From: a virus
Virus record (IMG/VR): IMGVR_UViG_3300035564_000010
Span: 1 to 41,645 of that record
Strand: one strand, 5' to 3'
Length of the DNA stretch: 41,645 bases
Positions 13,929 to 20,779 of this stretch are shown in pieces. The notes beneath the pieces were generated by a model. The model saw only the letters and a program-made list of their open reading frames with translations, searched no databases and had not been told where the DNA came from. A program made the position numbers and the translations under genes. Position 1 is the first letter of the stretch. Every line of letters begins with the position of its first letter.

Positions 13929-14124
13929 AATCATGTATGAATTATCAGTGCTTGAAATGCGGGACGTTCTTCTCCCGGAAAGCCGGGTGCTGCGGCCCGG
14001 TTATCAGGATCAAGACGCCGCGATGGATTATCCCGTTGCCTGTGACTGCGGGTACACAGGTTTTCGGGAGGATTGTCAGCGGGGAGAATGCCCGAATTGC
14101 GGCGGAAGGGTGAGGAGATCATGA
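13925..14124 (+). pseudogene. Zinc-ribbon gene that appears split between two frames
   Basis: From the ATG at 13925 (overlapping the previous stop) the frame starts MKSCMNYQCLKCGTFFSRKA, with a CxxC knuckle and CC, but its second half looks random and ends at 14113. The alternative frame, open to 14124, ends with DYPVACDCGYTGF and GECPNCGGRVRRS, a clear second zinc knuckle, and its stop overlaps the next start (ATGA). The two good halves switch frame around 14010-14025. I read this as one small zinc-ribbon protein interrupted by an indel, or a sequencing error. Two overlapping real genes are less likely. Confidence 0.45.
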
Positions 14125-14276
14125 CCTGGATCGCCTACATGACTCAAAGCGGCAAGGATGTAATTCTCAAGATCGGAACGAGGGAGGAGTGCCAGACGGC
14201 GATTGATGCGGTCTCAGGTACTCCCGGCATAACCAAAATAGGCATGAAACGAGAGAGGGAGGGGAAACATGAATGA
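14121..14276 (+). CDS. Small early protein, unknown function
   Basis: The product has 51 residues. The ATG at 14121 follows GTGAGGAG and overlaps the previous frame's stop (ATGA). The sequence MTWIAYMTQSGKDVILKIGT, then EECQTAIDAVSGTPGITKIG suggests a small alpha/beta fold. Its end overlaps the start of the next gene by eight bases. Function unknown. Confidence 0.5.
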   Translation: MTWIAYMTQSGKDVILKIGTREECQTAIDAVSGTPGITKIGMKREREGKHE

Positions 14277-15273
14277 ACCAGCATTACACGAAATGACGCA
14301 GTATCAGGGCGCGGCCGTAGTCAACTTCGAAGAGTACGCAATGACCTCGCAGGGGGTATTGAAGCAGGTGCAAATCATCCAGGACGTCCTTCATGGCGTG
14401 ATGAAGATAGATGAGCATTACGGGACGATACCAGGGACCAACAAGCCGTCACTTTATAAGGCCGGCGCAGAAAAGCTGTCCCTTACCTTCCGGCTGCGCC
14501 CTGAGTATGAGATCCGCCGCTCAGACCTCGGCAACGGGCATCGGGAATACGAAGTTGTCTGTACCCTTTACCATATCCCCACAGGGCAGAGCATCGGCCA
14601 GGGGGTAGGGTCCGCAACGACGATGGAGGGGAAATATCGTTTCCGCCCCGGTCCTGTCGAGTTTACCGGGAAGCCAGTTCCGAACGCATATTGGGACGAT
14701 CCGAAACGCGACCTGTCACACATCGGCGGAAAAGGATTCAGCGCCAAAAAGAACCCGGAGACAGGCCAATGGGAAATTGCCATCAAGGGGGAGATGGTAG
14801 AGCATGACAATCCGGCAGACTACTACAACACAGTTCTGAAAATGGGGAAGAAACGCGCCCACGTTGACGCCATTCTCACGGCGACTGCGGCAAGCGATAT
14901 CTTTACTCAGGATGTTGAGGACATGCCGGAAGTCATACCAGGGGCGAAGAAAGAACCGGAGAAACCCCCGATCAAGGAGCCGGAAAAGAAAAAGCCCGAA
15001 GAGAAGAAACCAGCCGGCGAGCAAACCGCCACCGTCATCGTCTCCGACGTTACCCATAAGGACGGGGAGAAGAACGGGAAGTCATACCGCGTCTTTACGG
15101 TCGTGGACGCCGAAGGGGTAAAATACGCGACCTTCTCCGATACCTTCGCCGATCTCGCAACATGGGCAAAAGAGAACAAGATTCCGGCTTGTATCACCTT
15201 CACCGTGGGGCAGTACGGCAATAAGATCACCAATCTGACAGCCGAAGAGAGGGAGGCAGGAGCGGAAGGATGA
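14269..15273 (+). CDS. Putative DNA recombination-module protein (ssDNA-annealing type suspected)
   Basis: The protein has 334 residues, with GGGAGGGG before the ATG. Residues about 30-215 match a widespread phage family: HYGTIPGTNKPSLYKAGAEK, LTFRLRPEYEI, EYEVVCTLYHIPTGQSIGQG, EHDNPADYYNTVLKMGKKRA and HVDAILTATAASDIFTQD. Residues about 220-255 are a Lys/Glu/Pro-rich linker. Residues about 256-325 look like an OB-type domain (ATVIVSDVTHKDGEKNGKSY). The gene is coupled to a RecB-like nuclease gene (overlap at 15270). This fits an annealing or DNA-binding partner of a phage exonuclease, but the biochemical role is inferred from gene order. Confidence 0.55.
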   Translation: MNEPALHEMTQYQGAAVVNFEEYAMTSQGVLKQVQIIQDVLHGVMKIDEHYGTIPGTNKPSLYKAGAEKLSLTFRLRPEYEIRRSDLGNGHREYEVVCTLYHIPTGQSIGQGVGSATTMEGKYRFRPGPVEFTGKPVPNAYWDDPKRDLSHIGGKGFSAKKNPETGQWEIAIKGEMVEHDNPADYYNTVLKMGKKRAHVDAILTATAASDIFTQDVEDMPEVIPGAKKEPEKPPIKEPEKKKPEEKKPAGEQTATVIVSDVTHKDGEKNGKSYRVFTVVDAEGVKYATFSDTFADLATWAKENKIPACITFTVGQYGNKITNLTAEEREAGAEG

Positions 15274-15857
15274 TCACCTTCGACCCCGCAACCCACGCTT
15301 ATCAGATCGACGGCCAGACGGTCCCATCGGTTACGACTATCCTCAAGGACATGGGATTTGTTGACACCTCTTTTTTCACCGACTATGCGCGGGAGCGGGG
15401 GTCATTGGTTCATCGGATCATTCATTGGCATGTCACGGGGGAGTTAGACGAGGCCACGATTGATGATTCTTTCCGGGGCTATTTTAACGCATGGCTGGCC
15501 TTCGAGAAAGACACAGGCTTTGTATCGGTGGAAACGGAGAAGCCCCTGGGGAGCATCCTGCACCGTTTTTGCGGTACTCCTGATCATATCGGGATGCTGA
15601 ACGGATCACAGGCAATTATAGATTGCAAAACCGGGGCTATCTATCCCCATGTCGGATTACAGTTGGCCGGGTATGAAATTCTCCGCAACGAAGGAATTAA
15701 AGACGGGGGGATGCTTCGATGTAAACGGCTCGCGCTACAGCTTAAAGAGGACGGGAAGTATTCACTTAAACCTTTTGCCGACCGGCAGGACCGGGGAATA
15801 TTCCTCGCGTCCCTGTCCTGCTGGTGGTGGCAGCGAAACAATGGGGGGAGAAAATGA
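15270..15857 (+). CDS. RecB-like PD-(D/E)XK exonuclease
   Basis: The protein has 195 residues and starts at an ATGA overlap. It has the core of the RecB/Cas4-type nuclease fold: an N-terminal helix region (PSVTTILKDMGF, RERGSLVHRIIHWHV), the motif FCGTPDHIGM (metal-binding Asp), IIDCKTGAIYPHVGLQLAGY (D-x-K catalytic pair and the Gln/Tyr helix). It probably resects DNA ends for recombination with the preceding gene's product. The C-terminus is short (LSCWWWQRNNGGRK) and overlaps the next start. Confidence 0.75.
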   Translation: MITFDPATHAYQIDGQTVPSVTTILKDMGFVDTSFFTDYARERGSLVHRIIHWHVTGELDEATIDDSFRGYFNAWLAFEKDTGFVSVETEKPLGSILHRFCGTPDHIGMLNGSQAIIDCKTGAIYPHVGLQLAGYEILRNEGIKDGGMLRCKRLALQLKEDGKYSLKPFADRQDRGIFLASLSCWWWQRNNGGRK

Positions 15858-16537
15858 CAGCAGAACCAGCGTTTAAGCTCGTACCGAAAGAGGATGAAGT
15901 CACCCGCGAGGTGGCAACCGTGGAGACCCAGGCGAAGGAGTTAAAGGTGGTTGACGCCGCCTCGTATATCGCCGCCGGGGAACTCTGGAAAGGGATCAAG
16001 GCGCTACGGGCGAAGGTAGCGGATACGTTCGACGACATTATAAAGGCCGCTCACCTGGCGCACAAGAAGGCGGTCGAAAAGAAGAAGATGCACGATGGGC
16101 CGCTTGACGCTGCCGAGCGGATGGTGAAGCAGGCAATGAGCGTCTATGATTTGGAAGAAGAAAAAAAGCGTCAAGCCGAGCAACGCCGCCTTGAAGAGAT
16201 CGCACGGAAGGCGGCAGAGGAGCAAGCCCTTATGGATGCCATCGCCGCAGAGGACGAGGCGAAGCGGAACGGGGCGACAAAGGAAGAGGCCGCACAGGAA
16301 GCGGAAACGGTCATGGCCGAACCGGTCTATGTTCCCCCTGTAGTTCTCCCGAAGGCCACACCGAAGATGCAAGGGGGGCCGGTCTATCGAACCATCTGGA
16401 AGTTCAGAATCAAGGATGTCAACGCCATCCCCCGCCAGTACATGGTGCCGAATGAGGTTGCAATCGGCGGGGTTATCCGGTCCCTGAAAGGTCAGGCGAA
16501 CATCCCCGGTATCGAGGTTTATGAGGAACGGTGCTGA
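15854..16537 (+). CDS. Coiled-coil phage protein of the recombination module
   Basis: The ATG at 15854 follows GGGGGAG and overlaps the nuclease stop (ATGA). The 227-residue product has a helical N-terminal half, a long charged coiled coil (about 80-165, with EEKKRQAEQRRLEEIARKAA) and a compact C-terminal domain (IWKFRIKDVNAIPRQYMVPN, GGVIRSLKGQANIPGIEVYE). The C-terminal pattern is common in phages next to RecB-like nucleases. The role is unknown; an accessory or DNA-binding part of the recombination complex is plausible. Confidence 0.65.
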   Translation: MTAEPAFKLVPKEDEVTREVATVETQAKELKVVDAASYIAAGELWKGIKALRAKVADTFDDIIKAAHLAHKKAVEKKKMHDGPLDAAERMVKQAMSVYDLEEEKKRQAEQRRLEEIARKAAEEQALMDAIAAEDEAKRNGATKEEAAQEAETVMAEPVYVPPVVLPKATPKMQGGPVYRTIWKFRIKDVNAIPRQYMVPNEVAIGGVIRSLKGQANIPGIEVYEERC

Positions 16538-16586
16538 CAAGCAGGAATGCCGGAAGGGGTGCCCGGTTTGGCCGGAGTGAATCAAA

Positions 16587-16664
16587 GGGCGGGCGCGAAA
16601 GCGTGAGGGTGAGTAGCTGCACGGCACCAAAAGCAGGGATAAGGCACCCAACCCTGCCCCGCCC
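16587..16664 (+). other. Structured leader between the recombination genes and the 16685 gene
   Basis: The 147-base gap 16538-16684 has no convincing gene. It contains GGGCGGG (16587-16593) complementary to CCCGCCC (16658-16664), and inside it GCAGGG (16633-16638) complementary to CCCTGC (16652-16657). The two right arms are adjacent, so both stems could stack. The AAAGGAG site of the next gene follows. A leader RNA structure is possible but unproven. Confidence 0.3.
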
Positions 16665-16684
16665 GACTTAAGAAAGGAGTCCCC

Positions 16685-17038
16685 ATGCACGACATATCCA
16701 ACGAAACATTGCAGAAGATCGCCGGCACCATCGAGGCCCTTTTAATCGAACAGCAGGAGGGCATCGCCTTCGCCTATAAACGGATACCGGACGGTATAAA
16801 GGTGTCCATCGGCGTCAACCTGGACCCGATCTCTACGGGCGTATGTGTGAGCTACACCGTGTCCTATCCGCTACAAGCTGCCCCGGTCCCTGCCGAGAAA
16901 TGCACGGTGAAGAAGCAGGAGATGATCGGGGATAGCGAGCCGCTATTCGGAAGTGTGACCATCACCGCGGAAGGGGCAAAGCGAGCACTTGATGGACTTG
17001 AGGAGCATGATAAACGCTACCGGATGGAGGGGAAATGA
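16685..17038 (+). CDS. Phage protein of unknown function
   Basis: The product has 117 residues, with AAAGGAG seven bases upstream of the ATG. The sequence has an amphipathic first helix (ETLQKIAGTIEALLIEQQEG), then a beta-type region (GIKVSIGVNLDPISTGVCVS, VSYPLQAAPV) and a charged end. It reads like a small phage protein often found in replication or recombination regions, with no recognised catalytic motif. Its stop overlaps the next start (ATGA). Confidence 0.55.
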   Translation: MHDISNETLQKIAGTIEALLIEQQEGIAFAYKRIPDGIKVSIGVNLDPISTGVCVSYTVSYPLQAAPVPAEKCTVKKQEMIGDSEPLFGSVTITAEGAKRALDGLEEHDKRYRMEGK

Positions 17039-17256
17039 CACTCACCTTCGGATCATTCAAGGGGCGGGAGCTATCAGACCCGGCCATACCTGACAACTAC
17101 ATCCGCTGGCTTGCGTCCAGGGGTGCCTACTACAAGCCGGAGAACCGCTTTGAGACTGACTGGAAGGTGCCTATTGATGTCAGCATTTACGCCCGTCGGG
17201 AGATGGGACGGAGAGGATATCGGCACAACGGGGAAAGGTGGGAGTGGAATGGATAA
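17035..17256 (+). CDS. DUF3820-like small protein
   Basis: The product has 73 residues, starting at an ATGA overlap. The pattern LTFGSFKGRELSDPAIPDNY followed by IRWLASRGAYY matches the short DUF3820-type module, which in other proteins is attached to exonucleases or helicases of phages (F-G-x-x-K-G-x-x-L motif, then Y-x-x-W-L). It may bind nucleic acid or support the nuclease encoded upstream. The assignment is by motif only. Confidence 0.6.
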   Translation: MTLTFGSFKGRELSDPAIPDNYIRWLASRGAYYKPENRFETDWKVPIDVSIYARREMGRRGYRHNGERWEWNG

Positions 17257-17323
17257 GACGTATCGCTACCCCGTCCCGCAGGTGAGGGAAGCGGGGATGG
17301 TTTTGGAGGCTGCATGGAGATAA
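17249..17323 (+). CDS. 24-residue mini-gene ending in direct repeat B
   Basis: The ATG at 17249 overlaps the end of the previous gene and opens 24 codons, MDKTYRYPVPQVREAGMVLE, then AAWR. The part REAGMVLEA is encoded by direct repeat B, whose second copy encodes REPGMVLEA at the end of the radical SAM gene. It may be a real short peptide, a truncated gene end, or only the leader of the radical SAM gene. Confidence 0.35.
   Translation: MDKTYRYPVPQVREAGMVLEAAWR
17286..17310 (+). repeat. Direct repeat B, left copy (25 bp, one mismatch)
   Basis: Bases 17292-17310, CGGGGATGGTTTTGGAGGC, recur exactly at 18140-18158. With the preceding GGGAA the match is 24 of 25. The repeat carries the GGAGG ribosome binding site of the gene that follows in each case (17314 and 18165). 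The copies bracket the first radical SAM gene. Confidence 0.85.
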
Positions 17324-18168
17324 TCAGGGTGTTCCCCCGCAAGACGAAGGCCACGCCCGACGATGACCATGTGCGTTTCGGACCTCCGGGGATGTTCGAT
17401 GAGGCGGATGAGGTCCATGTCTCTGTGGCCTTCACCTATGACCTGCCTCGCGCCGAGTGGCTGGCGAAACAATGGGCGCACGTGGCCCCGGTGAGGATCG
17501 GCGGACCCGCAACCGGCGAGAAGAGCGGGGATTTCGTGCCAGGAATGTACCTGAAAAAAGGATATGTGATCACCTCGCGGGGATGCCCGAATCGGTGCTG
17601 GTTCTGTTCGGTCTGGAAGCGGGAGGGGGATGTCCGGGAATTGCCGATCACGGAAGGTTGGAACGTGCTGGACGATAACCTTTTGGCCTGTTCGGAGAAT
17701 CACGTACGATCGGTATTTTCGATGCTCAAGAGACAGCCAGAAAAGACGCAGTTCACGGGCGGACTTGAGGCAAAGATTCTGAAGGACTGGCATATCGATA
17801 TATTGTACGACCTGAAGCCGCAGCGGGTGTTTTTCGCCTACGATACCGAGGATGATTACGAACCTCTGGTTGTTGCCGCCGAGAAGGTGTTTTCTGCGGG
17901 GTTTTTGTCAAAGGCTTCAAATAACATACGGGCATTTGTCCTCATGGGGTTCAAAGGAGATAGCTTCGCCGATGCAGAGAGACGGTGCAGGGCAGTCCTG
18001 CGAACGGGGATATTCCCGATGGCTATGGTTTGGCGCGACACAGACGGACGCCGAGATCCGGCATGGGTAAAATTTGCATGGCCGTGGTCAAGACCAGCCA
18101 GTATCAACGCGATGAAAAAGGTCCCAGAGAGACGGGAACCGGGGATGGTTTTGGAGGCGTTTCTATGA
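17314..18168 (+). CDS. Radical SAM protein (first of two)
   Basis: The protein has 284 residues; GGAGG in direct repeat B precedes the ATG. It has the radical SAM cluster motif in SRGCPNRCWFCSVW (C-x3-C-x2-C, about residues 90-102), binding a 4Fe-4S cluster and S-adenosylmethionine. The N-terminal part (RVFPRKTKATPDDDHVRFGP, VAPVRIGGPATG) is typical of a phage-associated family. The later part keeps barrel-like strands (FTGGLEAKIL, RVFFAYDT, RAFVLMGFKGDS). The substrate is unknown. The gene sits among recombination and replication genes and is bracketed by repeat B, so it looks like an acquired accessory gene. A role in nucleic-acid or host-protein modification is a guess. Confidence 0.8.
   Translation: MEIIRVFPRKTKATPDDDHVRFGPPGMFDEADEVHVSVAFTYDLPRAEWLAKQWAHVAPVRIGGPATGEKSGDFVPGMYLKKGYVITSRGCPNRCWFCSVWKREGDVRELPITEGWNVLDDNLLACSENHVRSVFSMLKRQPEKTQFTGGLEAKILKDWHIDILYDLKPQRVFFAYDTEDDYEPLVVAAEKVFSAGFLSKASNNIRAFVLMGFKGDSFADAERRCRAVLRTGIFPMAMVWRDTDGRRDPAWVKFAWPWSRPASINAMKKVPERREPGMVLEAFL
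18134..18158 (+). repeat. Direct repeat B, right copy (25 bp, one mismatch)
   Basis: This copy lies inside the last codons of the radical SAM gene (encoding REPGMVLEA) and supplies the GGAGG site for the gene at 18165. It differs from 17286-17310 at one base (C for G at the sixth base). Confidence 0.85.
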
Positions 18169-18389
18169 CCCCCCTCGACTCCCACGGACGCCCGATCCGG
18201 TGCGCCCTCTTTGGGTGCAATCGTACCGTTAAGCGGGGCGGGAACGGGAAGCCGCTAAAGTATTGCGATAAGCATCCTAGGCGCCATCACAGAAAAGCAA
18301 AGAAGAATAAAGAGATGGAGAAGACAGTGCAAGTATCACATGAGGAATTAAACAGGCGGTATCGGGAGGCGAGGGGGTTATGCGCTTAA
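18165..18389 (+). CDS. Small zinc-finger-like basic protein
   Basis: The product has 74 residues. The ATG at 18165 overlaps the radical SAM stop (ATGA) and has GGAGG upstream. It has a probable zinc site, RCALFGCNRTV, then YCDKHPRRHH (C-x4-C...C-x2-H), followed by a Lys-rich tail (RRHHRKAKKNKEMEKTV). This suggests nucleic-acid binding. No specific family is recognised. Its end overlaps the DUF1064 gene by ten bases. Confidence 0.55.
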   Translation: MTPLDSHGRPIRCALFGCNRTVKRGGNGKPLKYCDKHPRRHHRKAKKNKEMEKTVQVSHEELNRRYREARGLCA

Positions 18390-18790
18390 CCGAAGAGGAG
18401 TACTTCAAGTTGATCCACCGCGTTCCATGCCCCACGGCTGGGACGCAAACGGGATGGCCGTACACTCCCGAAACGTGCGGATCGTTTCCAAAACCGTCGA
18501 AATACCATGCGGTTTTAACGGAAGTCGACAACATCAAGTTCCAGAGCAAAAAAGAGGCGAAATATTACCGGGAATTGCTGTGTCGGGTTCATGCCGGGGA
18601 GGTGAAATACTTTCTTCGGCAGGTTCCGTTTCGTCTCAAGGGAGGCGTCAAATACGTGGTTGATTTCATGGAGGTGTGGGTAGATGGTTCGATTCATTTT
18701 GTAGATGTAAAAGGATGTAAAACAGAAATGTACAGGGTCAAAAAACGGCTCACCGAGGCGGAATATCCGGTGAGGATTGAGGAGGCATGA
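18380..18790 (+). CDS. DUF1064-family protein, probable PD-(D/E)XK nuclease
   Basis: The protein has 136 residues. From about residue 40 it matches DUF1064: SKYHAVLTEVDNIKFQSKKE, AKYYRELL, EVKYFLRQVPFRL, KYVVDFMEVW, HFVDVKGCKTEMYRVKKRL. The E, D and D-V-K residues fit a PD-(D/E)XK nuclease core. Phage members are thought to process branched DNA or to nick DNA, but this is not established for this protein. It lies between recombination and replication genes and is closely followed by the GTG of the replication protein. Confidence 0.7.
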   Translation: MRLTEEEYFKLIHRVPCPTAGTQTGWPYTPETCGSFPKPSKYHAVLTEVDNIKFQSKKEAKYYRELLCRVHAGEVKYFLRQVPFRLKGGVKYVVDFMEVWVDGSIHFVDVKGCKTEMYRVKKRLTEAEYPVRIEEA

Positions 18791-19780
18791 GTGGCACGAC
18801 CTAAGAAACAGAAAGTTGACTACTTCCCGCACTATTGCGACCACGGGAAAACCCTTTTCATCCTCGAAACGAAATGGGGAAATGACGGGTACGCGTTCTT
18901 TTATAAACTCTGTGAGCTGCTCGGCAGAAAAGAGGGGCATGCTTACGATTGCAGCAGCGTCGATGCCTGGGAATACCTTATGGCGAAAACCCACCTTGAT
19001 CCGGTTATGGCGGTCAGTATCATCGATAAACTTGCCGACCTGAATGTGATCGACCCCGCCCTTTGGGGTGCCAAGATCATCTGGATGCAGTCTTTTGTGG
19101 ACTCAATCACGGACGTTTACAACCATAGAAAGGTTGGAAAACCCCTTCCCCCGGCATTACGGATAGCCGAAACCCCGTTGAACGGGATTTCAGACCTCAG
19201 GAATCCACAAAGTATAGTAAAGGAAAGTATAGTAAAGGAAAGCATACCATCGGAGTTTCAGCCGCAGAAACCCTCACCTGTTGATAACTCAGAAAACCCT
19301 CCCCCCCTACCTGATACGGATGAGCCAGCAGGAGAACCCCCGGCACCGGATCGGAAAGAGGCTCTTGAAAAAGAACCAAAGAAAAACCCTACCCCTTCCC
19401 GGAACACCCACGGCGAAAGGTGGACAAAAAAGCAGGGACAGGATCTTGAAGAGCTCATAAAAGAAATCCAAACCAAGATCAAACCATATCCCTTTCAACA
19501 GGTCTACCAATTTACCCAGACGTATTACAACAGGGCAAACCCGGACGCGATTCTTAAAGTCCTTCAATCGTATCGAACGAAGATCTTGAAAGGGGAAGTG
19601 ATTCTCAAGCCCCTGGAATACCTGGTAGCTGCCCTGATGGGATCCACCAAGACCGGGAAGGCTGGGGAAAACGGGAAGTTTGAAGCGGCTGAATCAGAGC
19701 GCAGGAATGAAGAGTTTAAAAAGCAAGACCCAAAGGGATTTGAATCGATAGGCTCTATTTTGGCCAGAGCATCCCCATAG
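18791..19780 (+). CDS. Replication initiation-type protein with Lin1244/Lin1753-like (DUF4373) N-terminal domain
   Basis: The start is a GTG at 18791, with GAGGAGGC just upstream. The 329-residue product begins with the DUF4373 pattern: RPKKQKVDYFPHYCDHGKTL, FILETKWGNDGYAFFYKL, GHAYDCSSVDAWEYLMAKT. Residues about 130-215 are a Pro/Glu/Ser-rich linker, partly repetitive (SIVKESIVKES). The C-terminal region (RWTKKQGQDLEELIKEIQTK, KPLEYLVAALMG) is helical, DnaD-like in position. Such proteins start or organise phage DNA replication and load the helicase. No separate helicase or primase gene was recognised in the window. Confidence 0.65.
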   Translation: MARPKKQKVDYFPHYCDHGKTLFILETKWGNDGYAFFYKLCELLGRKEGHAYDCSSVDAWEYLMAKTHLDPVMAVSIIDKLADLNVIDPALWGAKIIWMQSFVDSITDVYNHRKVGKPLPPALRIAETPLNGISDLRNPQSIVKESIVKESIPSEFQPQKPSPVDNSENPPPLPDTDEPAGEPPAPDRKEALEKEPKKNPTPSRNTHGERWTKKQGQDLEELIKEIQTKIKPYPFQQVYQFTQTYYNRANPDAILKVLQSYRTKILKGEVILKPLEYLVAALMGSTKTGKAGENGKFEAAESERRNEEFKKQDPKGFESIGSILARASP

Positions 19781-19789
19781 GAGGCCCTT

Positions 19790-20014
19790 ATGGACGACGA
19801 CAACCCCACGGTACAAGAGGATATTGGATACAGGAGGCAGGGAATGGGAGAAGCGCGGCAGAAGGCAAGGCCACAATTAGAGTTGGTTAAAGTGCGGTTT
19901 AAACATGGATTTTTAGCAGGGACAGAAACCATGCTTAATACAGAGCTTGCTACTGAATTGGTTGAACGGATGATGGCTGAGTATGTCGATCGGCAGCCTG
20001 GGGAGGAAGGGTAG
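19790..20014 (+). CDS. Small protein after the replication gene, unknown function
   Basis: The product has 74 residues, with AGGAGG upstream of the ATG. The sequence MDDDNPTVQEDIGYRRQGMG, then VKVRFKHGFLAGTETMLNTE and LATELVERMMAEYVD is largely helical and charged. It has no recognised domain. A short gap of 39 bases separates it from the ParB-N gene. Confidence 0.5.
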   Translation: MDDDNPTVQEDIGYRRQGMGEARQKARPQLELVKVRFKHGFLAGTETMLNTELATELVERMMAEYVDRQPGEEG

Positions 20015-20053
20015 TCATAAACAGCGACAAGATCATAACATGAGGTAATAGTC

Positions 20054-20779
20054 ATGATCCATATCAAGGGAAAACTTGAAGGAATAGATGAACTTACGGC
20101 GAAATTAAAAGCCATGCCGGAAGTGATCGAGAAGCCCACTACCGTCTCCACCCTCACCCCTGCGGCATACAACCCCCGGAAGATCACAGACAAGCAGCTC
20201 TCTATGCTAGCCAAGTCTATGAAAGAGTTCGGCGATCTTTCTGGCATCGTCCGGAACGTGAAGACCGGGAACCTGATCGGAGGCCACCAGCGGGTGAAGA
20301 ACCTCGACCCCTCCTGGCTAATCATCTCAAAGCCTCATACCGACAAGGCCGGAACCGTCGCTCTTGGATACATCGACACCCCGTCCGGCCGCTGGCAATA
20401 CCGGGAGGTCTCCTGGCCGGAGAAGAAAGAGGCAGCCGCAAACATCGCCGCGAACAAGCAGGGTGGGGAGTTCGACATGCCGAAGCTTAAGGAAATCATC
20501 TTGACCCTTGACGACTGCTCTTTCGATACGGAGCTGATCGGCTTCAATTCCCACGAGCTTGAACTGATGATGACGGCGGTTGGTATTCTTGATCTTACGG
20601 GCGGCGATGGGGAAAATAAGCAAACTACTTATGACAAACTGGCCGATAAAAAAGGCGGCGTTCTTTTCAACTTTGGGGATATTCAACAAAGCATCCCCTT
20701 TGAGGTTTATGAATCCTTTTATGCGAAAATTAATATGGGCAACGTCAAGGAATCCTTGATTGAGGAATTGAGCAAATGA
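20054..20779 (+). CDS. ParB N-terminal-domain protein without a methyltransferase domain
   Basis: The product has 241 residues, with TGAGG upstream of the ATG. The ParB/Srx-like core is at about 30-105: VSTLTPAAYNPRKITDKQLS, MLAKSMKEFGDLSGIVRN and the nucleotide-loop motif IGGHQRVKNL. Residues about 135-185 (EAAANIAANKQGGEFDMPKL, DTELIGFNSHELELM) follow the spacer usual in ParB-N/DNA-methylase fusions, but no (D/N)PPY motif follows. Instead a short end domain is present (GGVLFNFGDIQQSIPFEVYE). The gene is coupled by ATGA to a radical SAM gene. It may recognise a substrate for that enzyme, or act alone on nucleotides or DNA; both are inferred. Confidence 0.7.
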   Translation: MIHIKGKLEGIDELTAKLKAMPEVIEKPTTVSTLTPAAYNPRKITDKQLSMLAKSMKEFGDLSGIVRNVKTGNLIGGHQRVKNLDPSWLIISKPHTDKAGTVALGYIDTPSGRWQYREVSWPEKKEAAANIAANKQGGEFDMPKLKEIILTLDDCSFDTELIGFNSHELELMMTAVGILDLTGGDGENKQTTYDKLADKKGGVLFNFGDIQQSIPFEVYESFYAKINMGNVKESLIEELSK

